Source of the DNA: Tectiglobus sp965215755
GTDB lineage: Bacteria > Pseudomonadota > Alphaproteobacteria > Rhizobiales > Hyphomicrobiaceae
Assembly: GCA_965215755.1 (NCBI GenBank)
Contig: OZ244119.1
Coordinates: 4,774,001 to 4,838,000 of the forward strand
DNA: 64,000 nucleotides
Direction of reading: 5' to 3'
Both the position numbers and the translations under genes were made by a program. Shown in pieces: positions 33,553 through 42,607 of this stretch (the first letter of the stretch is position 1; each line of letters begins with the position of its first letter). Under the pieces are notes generated by a model. The model was not told the origin of the DNA. It searched no databases and saw only the letters and a program-made list of their open reading frames with translations.

Positions 33553-33876
33553 TTACCGCCGCCGGCGCCTCTTGCCGCGGAACTTACGCTTGCCACCATA
33601 ATACTCGACCAGGCGGTTGTAACAGCGTGGTGACATTCCACCGATGCTGTTGCGCATGCAGGACCGCATTTTGGCGCTGCCTGGACGGTATTTCGGACAG
33701 AGCCGTTTATAGTCGTGCTTGCAGGCTCGCTTGACGCTGCGTGGCACGGCATCTGCCGGCGAGGCCGAAATCAGAAACGTCGAGGCGGTGAAGGCTGAGA
33801 TCGCGAGCATCAGCCCAACGTTCGTTAGAACTTTGGTACTGGGGCGCGATAAGATTTGTGCGAGATAAAGTTTCAC
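33553..33876 (-). CDS. Small secreted cysteine-containing protein with a basic tail
   Basis: The 107-aa product has a long N-terminal signal-like segment (to about residue 43, cleavage near ADA-VP) and a mature part with regularly spaced Cys: VKRACKHDYKRLCPKYRPGS, then MRSCMRNSIGGMSPRC. This resembles the short Cys-rich repeat proteins seen in Hyphomicrobiales. It ends in a run of Lys and Arg (KFRGKRRRRR). Function is unknown. The many positive charges suggest contact with the envelope surface. Confidence 0.72.
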   Translation of the reverse strand: MKLYLAQILSRPSTKVLTNVGLMLAISAFTASTFLISASPADAVPRSVKRACKHDYKRLCPKYRPGSAKMRSCMRNSIGGMSPRCYNRLVEYYGGKRKFRGKRRRRR

Positions 33877-34045
33877 GCTTGATTTCCCTTAAAAGTTTTC
33901 TCCGGCGTGAGAAGTGCGGTGGGTTACGAGATCAATGCGGTAGCGCTAGGACCAACGCAAAGACTTAGTGTCGCAATGGTTACAATTCAAATACCGGGTC
34001 CAAAGTGACGCCTTCGTGCGCGGCGCAGGCTCAAACCGGGAAAAG

Positions 34046-35437
34046 CTAGTCCGCGTACGGGTTACCGCCTTTACGCAAACTCAGCCGGATCGGTGTTCCA
34101 GGAAGGCCAAATGCCTCACGCAACCCATTGGTCAGATAACGCAAATATGACTTGGGCAATCCGGCTGGCTGCGAACAAAAGGCAATAAATGTCGGTGGCC
34201 GTGTCGATGGCTGCGTCATGTAACGGAGCTTGATCCGCCGGCCTTTGGAGGCTGGCGGCGTATGGCGAGCAACAGCTTCCTGAAGCCATCGGTTCAGCTC
34301 CGATGTCGGCACCCGCTTGTTCCAGGTCTCATGGACCTGCAGCGTCTCATTCATCAGTTTATCGAGCCCTTTCTCAGCGAGGGCTGAGATCTGGACCATT
34401 GGCACACCAGGGACCTGAGCCAGCTTGTCTTTTACTGTCTTGCGGATCTCAGTCAGCGTCGACTGCTTGGTTTCGACCGTATCCCATTTGTTGATCGCGA
34501 CGACCAGAGCACGGCCCTCCTTGACCACCATGTCACCGATCGTCAGGTCCTGATGCTCGAGAGGTGCTTGAGCGTCGATCATCAAGATGACGACCTCGGC
34601 GAAACGGATGGCGCGAATGCTGTCACTGGCCGACAATTTCTCTGCCCGCTCCTGAATCCGTGACTTCCTGCGCAATCCGGCGGTGTCGAACAGTCTGAGC
34701 TTGCGCCCTTTCCATTCAAAGTCGGAAGCAATCGAGTCCCGTGTCAGTCCGGGTTCCGGGCCGGTAATCATGCGCTCTTCGCCAAGCAATGCGTTGACCA
34801 GCGTTGATTTGCCTGCATTCGGCCGGCCGACGATGGCGATGCGGATCGGCCGTTGTGGCAACTCTTCTTCGTCTGCGCTGCTCTCATCCTCGTCGCTGGA
34901 TTTGCCGCGCCGCTGGCGCTTGCGCTCCGCTGGTTTCAGCCCGAGAGCGTTGAGCAGATCGATTTCAAGTTCCCCAATACCTTCGCCGTGCTCGGCTGAT
35001 ATAGCGACCGGCTCACCGAGACCCAACTCAAAAGCCTCGTAAAAGCCATCAATACCCTGGCGGCCTTCGCACTTGTTGGCTGCAACAACGGCTGGCTGGC
35101 CGGACCGGCGGACAATATTTGCGAATTGCTTGTCGGCGGGCGTGACGCCGTCGCGGGCATCCAGGACGAACAATACGACATCGGCCGTCTCAATGGCGTG
35201 CTCGCTTTGCTCGCGCATGCGCGACGGGATTGAGCCCGAGCTTGCCTCTTCTAGGCCGGCAGTATCGACCAACCGGACTTTATGGCCACCTAACTCGCAC
35301 TCGCCTTCGCGGCGGTCGCGCGTCAAACCCGGCATATCCGACACCAGGGCCGTTCGCCGCCCGGTTAGGCGATTAAACAACGTCGATTTGCCGACGTTGG
35401 GGCGCCCGACAATGGCAATGGTGGGCATGTCTGACAT
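34046..35437 (-). CDS. der: Ribosome-assembly GTPase Der (EngA)
   Basis: Der has two G domains in tandem and a KH-like C-terminal domain, and is needed for 50S subunit maturation. The first has GRPNVGKST, DMPGLTRD and DTAGLE; the second has GRPNAGKST, EPGLTRD, DTAGLR and NKWD. A Lys/Arg/Glu/Ser-rich linker (about 160-190) separates them. The ATG at 35437 (463 aa) is chosen over the upstream in-frame ATG at 35470, because GGAG lies nine bases before it and homologues begin there. It is 64 bases downstream of bamB. Confidence 0.97.
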   Translation of the reverse strand: MSDMPTIAIVGRPNVGKSTLFNRLTGRRTALVSDMPGLTRDRREGECELGGHKVRLVDTAGLEEASSGSIPSRMREQSEHAIETADVVLFVLDARDGVTPADKQFANIVRRSGQPAVVAANKCEGRQGIDGFYEAFELGLGEPVAISAEHGEGIGELEIDLLNALGLKPAERKRQRRGKSSDEDESSADEEELPQRPIRIAIVGRPNAGKSTLVNALLGEERMITGPEPGLTRDSIASDFEWKGRKLRLFDTAGLRRKSRIQERAEKLSASDSIRAIRFAEVVILMIDAQAPLEHQDLTIGDMVVKEGRALVVAINKWDTVETKQSTLTEIRKTVKDKLAQVPGVPMVQISALAEKGLDKLMNETLQVHETWNKRVPTSELNRWLQEAVARHTPPASKGRRIKLRYMTQPSTRPPTFIAFCSQPAGLPKSYLRYLTNGLREAFGLPGTPIRLSLRKGGNPYAD

Positions 35438-35501
35438 AGTCATCGGCTCCGCGCGGGCATTCCGCGCCATAGGTTAAAAGAGCCTGGACATAAGGCTATC
35501 G

Positions 35502-36917
35502 CTATCTGAAAGCAACTAACTGGGCTTTATCGGTGAGCACATACATCATCCCGTTCGCGATGACAGGCGCCACATAAACCGGTGTGCCGACAGATAATTT
35601 CTGGGTCACGCGACCGGAAACGGCGTCAACACCAACAACGCCGCCCTTGTTTGATGCCAGCCACAACCTGCCGCCGGCGAGCGCCGGGCCTGACCAGGTC
35701 CGCGTGTCAGGCAGTTTGACAGCCCAATTGATCTGACCGCTGTCGCGGTTCAAGGCTGATAGCCGGCCGTCGGTGTCGACAACGAAGACGCTTTGGCCCG
35801 CAACCCACGGTGTTTGTGATCCCGGGATATTCGCTGACCAGAGGCGTTCGCCGGTGTCCTGACCGGTCGCAATCATGCGACCTGAATGACCAACAGCAAA
35901 GACAACACCATTGGAGATTGCTGGTCTCGCAGCATCGCTCATAGATGCAAATGATGATGCCGATCGGGTCCGCGCCAGGCTGTCACTCCAAATCGGCGTG
36001 CCTGTCGAAATCTGGATCGCGACCACTTCGCCGTTTGGATAGGGCACACTGACGACATCACCGGATACGGCCGGGCTAGGGTTGGAGCTGATGGATGTCG
36101 TCTCTGTGAGGCCGCGATATTCCCAGACGATCTCGCCATTCTCGCCGTTCAGACAGAAGAAACGGCCGCTGGTCGTCAGCACGAAAACTTTGTTCTGCGC
36201 CGCCGTGGGTGATGAGCGGATCGGAATGCCGATCACCTTCTCCCAGAGCTTCTTGCCGGTCGCTGGGTTCAGCGCTGCAACGCGGCCAAAACCGGTGGCG
36301 GCGTAGAGACGGCCTGCCTCATAGGCCAGACCACCGCCATAGCCTTCGCGTGAATATTCTTTTTCGGGAGTCAGGTTTGTGCGCCAGCTGCGCCCGCCGC
36401 CGGATGCAGAAAAGGCCGAGACGTGCGCTGCAGCGTCCAATGTATAAACACGGCCTTCTGCGACGATCGGGCTGGCCGTCAGACGGCCGTAGCTGCTTGA
36501 GCCAGTGCCGGCACTCGAGGACCAGGCACGACGCACAGACGGAGAAAGAAAGAGGTGTCCCGGCGCATTGTTTGCGGTTCCGCCAGGCTGCGACCAGGCC
36601 GTATTCTGTACCGGTTGCGGCAACGTAATTGGAATAGAACCGGTGGCCAGCTCACCGCTGCCGATGCCGGACTTCTTCGGCATGATCGCGACACGCTTGC
36701 CTTCCAGGGGTGGCGGCGCTTTTTCCGCGAACGGGTTGAGGGAGCTCAGTTTCGGCAACTGTGGGCCGCCCGCGCAGGCGGACAGGATCAACGCGCTGCC
36801 AATTACGGAAACAATTGCGGCGCGAGACTTCGAACCGTTCGGGGAACGAACCGGGGAAAGATCCGGGCCTGCTGCCCCATTAGTCCTTCTTCGCGTCTCC
36901 AGCTTTCTGTTTCTCAT
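35502..36917 (-). CDS. bamB: Outer membrane assembly factor BamB (PQQ-like beta-propeller lipoprotein)
   Basis: The 471-aa protein has a signal peptide with lipobox LSAC (Cys near residue 48) and repeated propeller blades such as GRVYTLDAAAHVSAFSA, GRVAALNPATGKKLWEK, GRFFCLNGENGEIVWEY and GRLSALNRDSGQINWAV. BamB is a lipoprotein of the complex that inserts beta-barrel proteins into the outer membrane. It is about 70 aa longer than the E. coli protein because of a Pro-rich N-terminal segment. Its start overlaps the end of the TPR-anchor gene by 38 bases, indicating coupling, and der follows. Confidence 0.93.
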   Translation of the reverse strand: MRNRKLETRRRTNGAAGPDLSPVRSPNGSKSRAAIVSVIGSALILSACAGGPQLPKLSSLNPFAEKAPPPLEGKRVAIMPKKSGIGSGELATGSIPITLPQPVQNTAWSQPGGTANNAPGHLFLSPSVRRAWSSSAGTGSSSYGRLTASPIVAEGRVYTLDAAAHVSAFSASGGGRSWRTNLTPEKEYSREGYGGGLAYEAGRLYAATGFGRVAALNPATGKKLWEKVIGIPIRSSPTAAQNKVFVLTTSGRFFCLNGENGEIVWEYRGLTETTSISSNPSPAVSGDVVSVPYPNGEVVAIQISTGTPIWSDSLARTRSASSFASMSDAARPAISNGVVFAVGHSGRMIATGQDTGERLWSANIPGSQTPWVAGQSVFVVDTDGRLSALNRDSGQINWAVKLPDTRTWSGPALAGGRLWLASNKGGVVGVDAVSGRVTQKLSVGTPVYVAPVIANGMMYVLTDKAQLVAFR

Positions 36918-37632
36918 CCTTCGTCGCCGACTTCTCAGCCGCCGCCTTCGTTGGAGCTTGTTCCGACTCTCCGGTTTCCCGCGAGACCAACGCCATCACG
37001 ATCTGCGCCCGCTGCCGAATCGTTGCCGGCGTATCGGGACCGGCCATCAGTTCCGTAAATGCCTGCCGGGCCTGATCGTACTTGCCGGCCTTGAAAGCAG
37101 CCAAGCCCATCAGTTCACGCGCAGAGTACTTCCAATGGCTCTCTTCCTTGACAAGATCGTTGAGGCGATTCTGTGTCTCGGTCCAGGGAGCCGTGTCGAC
37201 TTTCAACGCTGCGATCTGCAATTGAGCGAAACTGCGAAGGATTTCATCGGCGCCACTGTCGTTGGCCAATGCCTCATAATGTGAAATTGCGACATCGGCT
37301 TTGCCGTCCTTGCGGGCCTGTGCCGCCAGTCTCAGCTTTGCCAGCTGACCGTATCCGGCCGGTCCATCCTTGGCGATCTGTTCCAGGCCGCGGATTGCAT
37401 CCTGTTCCTTTTTCTCGCTGAAAAGTTGAGTAATTTCAACGAATTGAGCGCCTGCGCGGGCCGCCTGCCCGTGGACATAACTCTGATACCATTTCCAGCC
37501 TGCAACCGTCAGGATGATGGCTGCGGCGACACCAATCGCAAGCACACCGTACTTGTCCCAAAGTTTGGCGAGCCGCTCCTTGCGGACTTCTTCATCTATC
37601 TGACGCAGGAAAGCGTCGCGGTCATCAGCCAT
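36880..37632 (-). CDS. Membrane-anchored TPR-like protein (YfgM-type)
   Basis: The 250-aa protein has a short cytoplasmic N-terminus (DAFLRQIDEEVRKERLAKLWD), a membrane helix (about 31-49), and a periplasmic helical-repeat domain typical of the YfgM family, with AELMAG-like and QIAALKVD helices. It ends in a Lys/Ala/Glu-rich tail. YfgM works with periplasmic chaperones near the Sec translocon and is encoded beside bamB and der in many proteobacteria. The ATG at 37632 is the family start; upstream in-frame codons are not conserved. Confidence 0.9.
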   Translation of the reverse strand: MADDRDAFLRQIDEEVRKERLAKLWDKYGVLAIGVAAAIILTVAGWKWYQSYVHGQAARAGAQFVEITQLFSEKKEQDAIRGLEQIAKDGPAGYGQLAKLRLAAQARKDGKADVAISHYEALANDSGADEILRSFAQLQIAALKVDTAPWTETQNRLNDLVKEESHWKYSARELMGLAAFKAGKYDQARQAFTELMAGPDTPATIRQRAQIVMALVSRETGESEQAPTKAAAEKSATKDEKQKAGDAKKD

Positions 37633-38083
37633 GCCTGTCCGTATCCTCAGTATCCGCGCAAGCATATTGGTCGCGGAGAATATTAGGAGCTTCGTGAGTT
37701 GAACCCTTTGCCGATACACATAAACGAGACTACGACATGTTCAAGTCATCCGTTCAGGATGACGCTGGATCAGCGGGTTCGGCACCGCAATCCGCCGCGT
37801 TCGATCCGGTTTGCGTCAATTGTCGAATAGATCGCTCATGGTTGCATCAGCACACTAAGGTCTCTGAGAATCGGTCTTCTCGTGGCTCAGACGCTTATCT
37901 GGATATTGCTGCAGTGCACTCGCGACATACCATCAATCTTGAGAATTTGGAGGGAAAGGAGGCTTTTTAGCGCTCCGGTCAGTTGCCCGCGGCCCTGTCA
38001 TCCTTGCCGAGACGTCAACGCGCTTCATGGGACCTTAAGTCTTCGCGGTTATTTCCTATTGAGAGGACCTTCGACGTACGAGT
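37633..38083. other. Divergent intergenic region
   Basis: These 451 bases separate the TPR-anchor gene (minus) and the sterol-desaturase-like gene (plus). No RNA or clear small gene is visible; a 77-codon plus-strand frame from 37737 lacks a ribosome-binding site. GAGAGGA near 38060 is the nearest purine-rich tract to the next start. Confidence 0.45.
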
Positions 38084-38977
38084 ATGAGCGTGGACACGGA
38101 ACAGCTGGCAATTTTGGGCTTGCTCGCCAGTTATATGGCAAAGTCACTCTTCTCCGTGACAATGCTGACCTATTACGCCATTGGCGGCGCCATGCTGATT
38201 GCGTCCGCCCTGATCACGGGCTGGCATAAAGTCATCACTTGGCGGGCTGTGAAGGGAATTGCAGCCACATTTGCTGTTCTCGCCATGAATGTGCTGGTGT
38301 TGCCGATCCTGTTTCTGGCGACGAATTGGCTGCAAGCAGCCTACGACAGCCTCCAGATACCGGCGGTCTCGCCTGCGACCTGGGCCGAATGTCCGTTCTG
38401 GCTGGCCGTATTATGCGCCATTGTCGGCCGTGATTTCACTGACTATTGGGTGCACCGGATTCTGCATAGACAGACACTCTGGCCGATCCACGCCATTCAT
38501 CACTCGGATCATGACGTCAATCCCTTCACGGCTTTCCGCGTGCATGCCTTCGAGAGCGTCTTAATGCAGGCTGGTTATTTGATCCTGCTCTCGTGGCTTG
38601 GGTTCAGCGGAGAGGTCGTAGCAACGACTGCCTTCATCCACACCATCCACAATATGTACGTGCACTTGAATGTTGATTGGGACCACGGGCCGCTCAAGCT
38701 GTTAATCGCTTCGCCGCGCTTTCATCGCTGGCATCATGCCGATGTCCCCGCAGCTTACGGCAAGAACCTGGCCGGCTCTATTCCACTGTTCGATTACGTT
38801 TTTGGCACCTACTACGTGCCTGGTGGCTGCACTGATGAAGCAATGGGTGCCAAGGGCATCAAGCATGCGGACCCGATTGAGATGGCAGCCTATCCTCTGG
38901 TCGAATGGCTGCGGATGGCCAAGTCATCTCAGCAGCGTGTCGAGAACGTGCATTTCAGCTGGACGCCGCACGCGTAG
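38084..38977 (+). CDS. Sterol desaturase / fatty-acid hydroxylase family protein
   Basis: The 297-aa membrane protein has about four helices and the His boxes of the diiron hydroxylase family: HRILH (near 127-131), HAIHHSDHDVN (near 137-145) and RFHRWHH (near 213-219). Such enzymes hydroxylate or desaturate lipids such as hopanoids, carotenoids or fatty acids. The substrate is not predictable here. The ATG at 38084 lacks a close ribosome-binding site, but the protein reads correctly from there. A hairpin overlaps its stop codon. Confidence 0.9.
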   Translation: MSVDTEQLAILGLLASYMAKSLFSVTMLTYYAIGGAMLIASALITGWHKVITWRAVKGIAATFAVLAMNVLVLPILFLATNWLQAAYDSLQIPAVSPATWAECPFWLAVLCAIVGRDFTDYWVHRILHRQTLWPIHAIHHSDHDVNPFTAFRVHAFESVLMQAGYLILLSWLGFSGEVVATTAFIHTIHNMYVHLNVDWDHGPLKLLIASPRFHRWHHADVPAAYGKNLAGSIPLFDYVFGTYYVPGGCTDEAMGAKGIKHADPIEMAAYPLVEWLRMAKSSQQRVENVHFSWTPHA

Positions 38978-38994
38978 ACAATTCACGCGTGCGG
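38966..38994 (+). terminator. Hairpin across the stop codon of the hydroxylase gene
   Basis: CCGCACGCGT (38966-38975) and ACGCGTGCGG (38985-38994) form a perfect 10-bp stem whose left arm ends in the stop codon TAG (38975-38977). No T-run follows, so it is a possible 3' stabiliser or weak terminator. Confidence 0.5.
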
Positions 38995-39019
38995 TCTGCT
39001 GCGCCAGTGCGGTGTGTTT

Positions 39020-39094
39020 CTAGTGTTCCGGCTCCGACATTTGATGCCGTTTCCGCTTGGCTCGATTCAAATGTTGGAGCCAAAGGAACACTAG
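39020..39094. repeat. Inverted repeat IR1 with CTAGTGT ends
   Basis: The left arm CTAGTGTTCCGGCTCCGACA + TTTGA (39020-39044) and the right arm (39067-39094) are complementary except for AAA inserted in the right arm and one mismatch. The loop is 22 bases. Size and symmetry suggest a miniature mobile or regulatory repeat. Its outer ends match those of IR2, which follows 13 bases later. Confidence 0.75.
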
Positions 39095-39107
39095 CAAGAT
39101 TTTGTTT

Positions 39108-39186
39108 CTAGTGTAGCTTTTGCAACTGACGCTTGGTTGCGAGGCTAGCGACAAGCGGGGACCAAGCGTCAGTTGCGCTACACTAG
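39108..39186. repeat. Inverted repeat IR2 with CTAGTGT ends, overlapping the proC stop codon
   Basis: The left arm (39108-39137) is CTAGTGTAGC, TTTT, GCAACTGACGCTTGGT; the right arm (39161-39186) is its perfect complement without the TTTT. That is 26 matched pairs around a 23-base loop. The right end contains the TAG stop codon of proC, so the repeat sits at the very end of that gene. IR1 and IR2 share CTAGTGT at all four ends. Confidence 0.8.
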
Positions 39187-40010
39187 CCCGCTAACTCGCG
39201 ACTGCGATCGGCGGCGGCCTTAACGGCCCGGCTCATAAGCTGCTTCATGCCGTCATCCGCCATCAAGACTTGGAGCGCAGCAAATGTTGTCCCACCGGGC
39301 GAGGTGACATTCTCTCGGAGCGTCGCGGGCGCATCATCGGACTGCCGTAACAGTTCGCCTGAGCCTGAGACCGTCGCATCCGCCAAGCGTCGCGCAAGCT
39401 CCGGCGAGAGGCCGGCATCAACACCGGCCTGCGCTAAGCACTCCGCCAGCAAGAAAACGTAAGCGGGACCAGATCCGGAGACGGCGGTTGAAACATCAAT
39501 CAGATCCTCATCGTCGACCCAGCCGACTTCCCCGATGGCGGCCAGAAGCTGATTGCAGGCCTGTTTTTGTTTTTCGGTGACATGTGCATTGGGCACACAC
39601 ACTGTAATGCCGCGGCCAATAGCTGATGGCGTATTGGGAATAGTCCGGATGACGGCTGTGCCGTCCGGCAAATGCCGCTCGAAGCCGGCCACCGTCCGGC
39701 CTGCTGCAATCGACAGCACGAGCGTGTTCGGCCCTGCAAGCTTGGCGAGGGGTGGGAAGACGTCGTCCATCACTTGCGGCTTCACAGCCATCAACAGGAC
39801 GCTCGGAGGCTCACTCAAAACACCGTCGATTGAAGGATGCGATGCAATGCCATTGTCGCTGAGCAGTTTTGCGATTTCAGGGGGCGGACCTGGGTCCTGC
39901 ACAACAACCTGGGAGGCCGGCAGTCCGCTCGCCAGCCACCCCGTTAACATTGCGCCGCCCATTTTGCCGGCCCCTGCCAGAACGAGGGGGCCGTCCAAAA
40001 GATCCTTCAT
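39183..40010 (-). CDS. proC: Pyrroline-5-carboxylate reductase
   Basis: The 275-aa cytoplasmic enzyme reduces pyrroline-5-carboxylate to proline with NAD(P)H. The N-terminal dinucleotide site is LVLAGAGKMGGAMLTGWL, and the ProC signature AVSGSGPAYVFLLAECLAQAG lies near residues 170-190, followed by the C-terminal block NVTSPGGTTFAALQVL. The stop codon is contributed by IR2. It follows the YbjN-type gene (78-base gap) on the same strand, a conserved pairing. Confidence 0.97.
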   Translation of the reverse strand: MKDLLDGPLVLAGAGKMGGAMLTGWLASGLPASQVVVQDPGPPPEIAKLLSDNGIASHPSIDGVLSEPPSVLLMAVKPQVMDDVFPPLAKLAGPNTLVLSIAAGRTVAGFERHLPDGTAVIRTIPNTPSAIGRGITVCVPNAHVTEKQKQACNQLLAAIGEVGWVDDEDLIDVSTAVSGSGPAYVFLLAECLAQAGVDAGLSPELARRLADATVSGSGELLRQSDDAPATLRENVTSPGGTTFAALQVLMADDGMKQLMSRAVKAAADRSRELAG

Positions 40011-40088
40011 GCGTCATTCTCCCAATTGTTTCAGGGAGTCTGAACGGCAGCTGGCGCAAGTGCAAGGGGCAAGTGGGTGTCGAGAGAC

Positions 40089-40589
40089 TTAGGCGTGGCC
40101 TTCGGTCTCAAACATGGTTGAGGCCAGCGCATCGCGGCTCGGCTTGCCAGCCCAGACAACAAACTGGAATGCCTGATAATAGCGCTCACACGCTTCCAGC
40201 GAGGCCTTGATCAAGGCATCACACTGTCCGGTTGTCGCGACGGCGCCATTGAGCAGCAAACCATGGCGGAACATGATCAGGCCGTCCTCGGTCCAGACAT
40301 CAAAATGGCCGATCCAAAGCTGTTCATTTATATTGGCGACGAGGCGATAGACTTCATTGAGGCGTGCCTGGGGAACCTTGAACTCAAATGCGCAAGCCAC
40401 ATGCAGCGTTTCAAGATCGTCACGCCAGTTGAGTGAGAGGTGATAGTCGGACCACGTGCCCTGCACGACCATTGTCAATTCATCGTCCGCCTGGCGCTCG
40501 TAATTCCAGTCGTTCCGGTGCACGATCTGTTCGATCATATCAATCGGATTTGTCACGCGGTCGTATCCGGGCTGTTTCACGGCGGCCAT
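40089..40589 (-). CDS. YbjN domain protein
   Basis: The 166-aa protein belongs to the YbjN/secretion-chaperone-like fold family: IDMIEQIVHRNDWNYERQAD, then TMVVQGTWSDYHLSLNWRDD and LETLHVACAFEFKVPQARLN, ending in WAGKPSRDALASTMFETEGHA. Members have no defined biochemical role, and some modulate stress responses. Within alphaproteobacteria the gene commonly lies between a UbiK-like gene and proC, as here. The ATG at 40589 is chosen because family homology starts there. Confidence 0.88.
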   Translation of the reverse strand: MAAVKQPGYDRVTNPIDMIEQIVHRNDWNYERQADDELTMVVQGTWSDYHLSLNWRDDLETLHVACAFEFKVPQARLNEVYRLVANINEQLWIGHFDVWTEDGLIMFRHGLLLNGAVATTGQCDALIKASLEACERYYQAFQFVVWAGKPSRDALASTMFETEGHA

Positions 40590-40913
40590 TCGCACCCTCG
40601 TCTCTTTGTTGCTCCGCGCGGTTTTTTTCTTCCAACGCGTTAGGTTGATTTTTTTCACGTCACAACGCGGACAACTGCCAGAGGTCTTGGCTCGGCAAGT
40701 CAGGCGAAAAAACCTGAATCGCAGTCCGCTAGGCAACCAGACATGAAGATTGTCCACGGCCAAAGTGGCTGAGATCGGGTGGAATCAAGGAAATGCCCGT
40801 CAAATTTGGACAAGCTGTTGAGAACCTGCGCGTAACGCTGTGGAGGACATGTTTGCCACTGGACGGCGGTTGTATCTGCGGCAGCTCGATTCTTCCCGGC
40901 CGCTCATGGCGCC
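40590..40913 (-). other. Upstream region of the YbjN-proC transcript
   Basis: These 324 bases lie between the UbiK-like gene end (40914) and the YbjN start on the same strand, so they should hold the promoter. Short T-rich runs occur near 40620-40660. I see no gene or repeat. Confidence 0.45.
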
Positions 40914-41180
40914 TCATTCGCCCGATGATGCGCCTTCTAGCTTCGCTTCAAGCGCCGCGATCCTGGCTGTCAGGGCCTCGTTCTCCTCGCGCGCTTTCTG
41001 TGCCATCGCTTTGACGGCTTCGAATTCTTCGCGACGCACGACGTCCATTTCTGACAACACGCGATCTGCCTGCGACCGGAACAAGCCTTCGACTTCCTGG
41101 CGCGCACCCTGCGCAGCACCCGCCGCATCCGTCATGATTTTGGCCAGCTCGTTAAAGAATGGGTTTGAGGTCTGCGTCAT
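40914..41180 (-). CDS. ubiK: UbiK/BMFP family accessory factor
   Basis: The 88-aa product is a small helical coiled-coil protein: NPFFNELAKIMTDAAGAAQG followed by LFRSQADRVLSEMDVVRREE and a heptad-rich C-terminus (ENEALTARIAALEAKLEG). This matches the BMFP/UbiK family, trimers that associate with membranes and help ubiquinone biosynthesis complexes. The ATG at 41180 gives the normal family length. It is divergent from the CoA-transferase gene and close to the YbjN-proC unit in the order seen in other alphaproteobacteria. Confidence 0.9.
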   Translation of the reverse strand: MTQTSNPFFNELAKIMTDAAGAAQGARQEVEGLFRSQADRVLSEMDVVRREEFEAVKAMAQKAREENEALTARIAALEAKLEGASSGE

Positions 41181-41446
41181 GGTTATCGATGCCCTGTGAA
41201 ACCGACTTTTCCGTGTGAAGCCGACTATACCTCTGCCCGCGAGAAATGACACTGCCTGGCGGATGAGACCGATCAACCCGCCAGTTGTGCCATCCGGCTG
41301 GCCTCAGGCTATTGGCTACGTTTTCTGGCCGCCGCGAGCCGTACAGCCAAAGACTGAAATCAGCCACGGCCGCGAATATCAGACCCACCGAGGCCGCCGC
41401 GTGCTATCGATACGTTACACCATGATAGCAACACCGGCGGTGACCT

Positions 41447-42607
41447 ATGACACGAGCCTTTTCTGACTACCGCGTGCTTGATTTCTCGACCACGATTGCC
41501 GGACCGCATTGCGCACGGATGCTGGCCGATCTTGGCGCAGAGGTCATCAAGATCGAAGCGCCAGGCGGCGAGATGATGCGGATGCGTCCGCCGATGCGCA
41601 ATGGAGCCAGTGCGATGTATGGCCAGCTCAATGCCGGCAAAAAGAGCATTGTGCTTGATCTCAAGAGTGAAGCCGGCGCCCATGCAATCAAACAGCTTGT
41701 CGCCCAGGTCGACATCGTCGTTGAGAACTTCAGACCGGGAGTGATGAAGCGGTTTGGCCTCGACTATACGGCGCTGGCGCCGCTCAATCCAAAGCTGATC
41801 TATTGCTCGATCTCGGGTTACGGTCAGGACGGGCCGGCATCCGATCAACCTGCCTACGCGCCCGTTGTCCATGCGACCTCCGGTTTCGATCTCACGCACA
41901 CGTCTTACCAACCGGATCGTGACCGCCCGGACTACTGTGGGATCTTTGTCGCCGATGTTCTGACCGGGACCTACGCCTTCGGCGCCATTGCAACCGCCCT
42001 GGAACAGCGGCACAAAACCGGTCAGGGCCAGCACATTGATGCGTCCATGTTGGAGAGCATGTTGTCGTTGCCGCTGGTCGAGATGCAGGCCGCGCAATTC
42101 GATATGCCGCCGCAGCCAAAGCGGCCAATCTTCGGTCCGATCGAAACATCCGACGGTTATCTCAACCTTGCCGTTGCCAGCGAGCGGACGTTTGAAGGCA
42201 TGGCGGCGGCGGCCAATCGGAAAGACTGGCTCACTGATCCACGCTTTCAGGAATACATGAAACGTCGGGTCAACTGGGGCGAGTTGATGGATGAGTTCGA
42301 GGCGTGGTCGGCAACAGTCACCAGCGACGACTGTCTCCGTATATTGGCTGAGAATAATGTTCCGGCAGCCGCTTATCGTACAGTGCGTGATGCCATGGAT
42401 GACCCGCAGCTGGCGCATCGCAAGGCGTTCGGCACGGTCGAGGACGCGGGCGGGAGTTTCAAAGCACTGAATCCTCCATTCCGGATGACAGGGACTGAGG
42501 CGACAGTCGGCGCACGCGTGGCTGCGCCCGGCGAGCACACCCAGAAGGTGTTATCGGAAGCAGGTTTGAGTGCAGCTGAAATCACCGCCGCCACCGGCGA
42601 GAAATAG
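41447..42607 (+). CDS. Class III CoA-transferase (CaiB/BaiF family)
   Basis: The 386-aa enzyme has the family III signature: RVLDFSTTIAGPHCARMLADLGAEVIKIE, then VVENFRPGVMKRFGLDY and the catalytic Asp in IFVADVLTGTYA (about residue 168). These enzymes move CoA between acyl groups through a glutamyl/aspartyl-anhydride mechanism. The acids used are unknown; formyl-, carnitine-, bile-acid- and benzylsuccinate-specific members exist. It stands alone on the plus strand with no pathway partner beside it, although the aromatic-acid cluster lies 10 kb away. Confidence 0.92.
   Translation: MTRAFSDYRVLDFSTTIAGPHCARMLADLGAEVIKIEAPGGEMMRMRPPMRNGASAMYGQLNAGKKSIVLDLKSEAGAHAIKQLVAQVDIVVENFRPGVMKRFGLDYTALAPLNPKLIYCSISGYGQDGPASDQPAYAPVVHATSGFDLTHTSYQPDRDRPDYCGIFVADVLTGTYAFGAIATALEQRHKTGQGQHIDASMLESMLSLPLVEMQAAQFDMPPQPKRPIFGPIETSDGYLNLAVASERTFEGMAAAANRKDWLTDPRFQEYMKRRVNWGELMDEFEAWSATVTSDDCLRILAENNVPAAAYRTVRDAMDDPQLAHRKAFGTVEDAGGSFKALNPPFRMTGTEATVGARVAAPGEHTQKVLSEAGLSAAEITAATGEK

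Noticed and set aside
41360..42538. 392-codon minus-strand open frame opposite the CoA-transferase gene
   Set aside because: It lies entirely over a convincing family III CoA-transferase, and its sequence looks like antisense noise.
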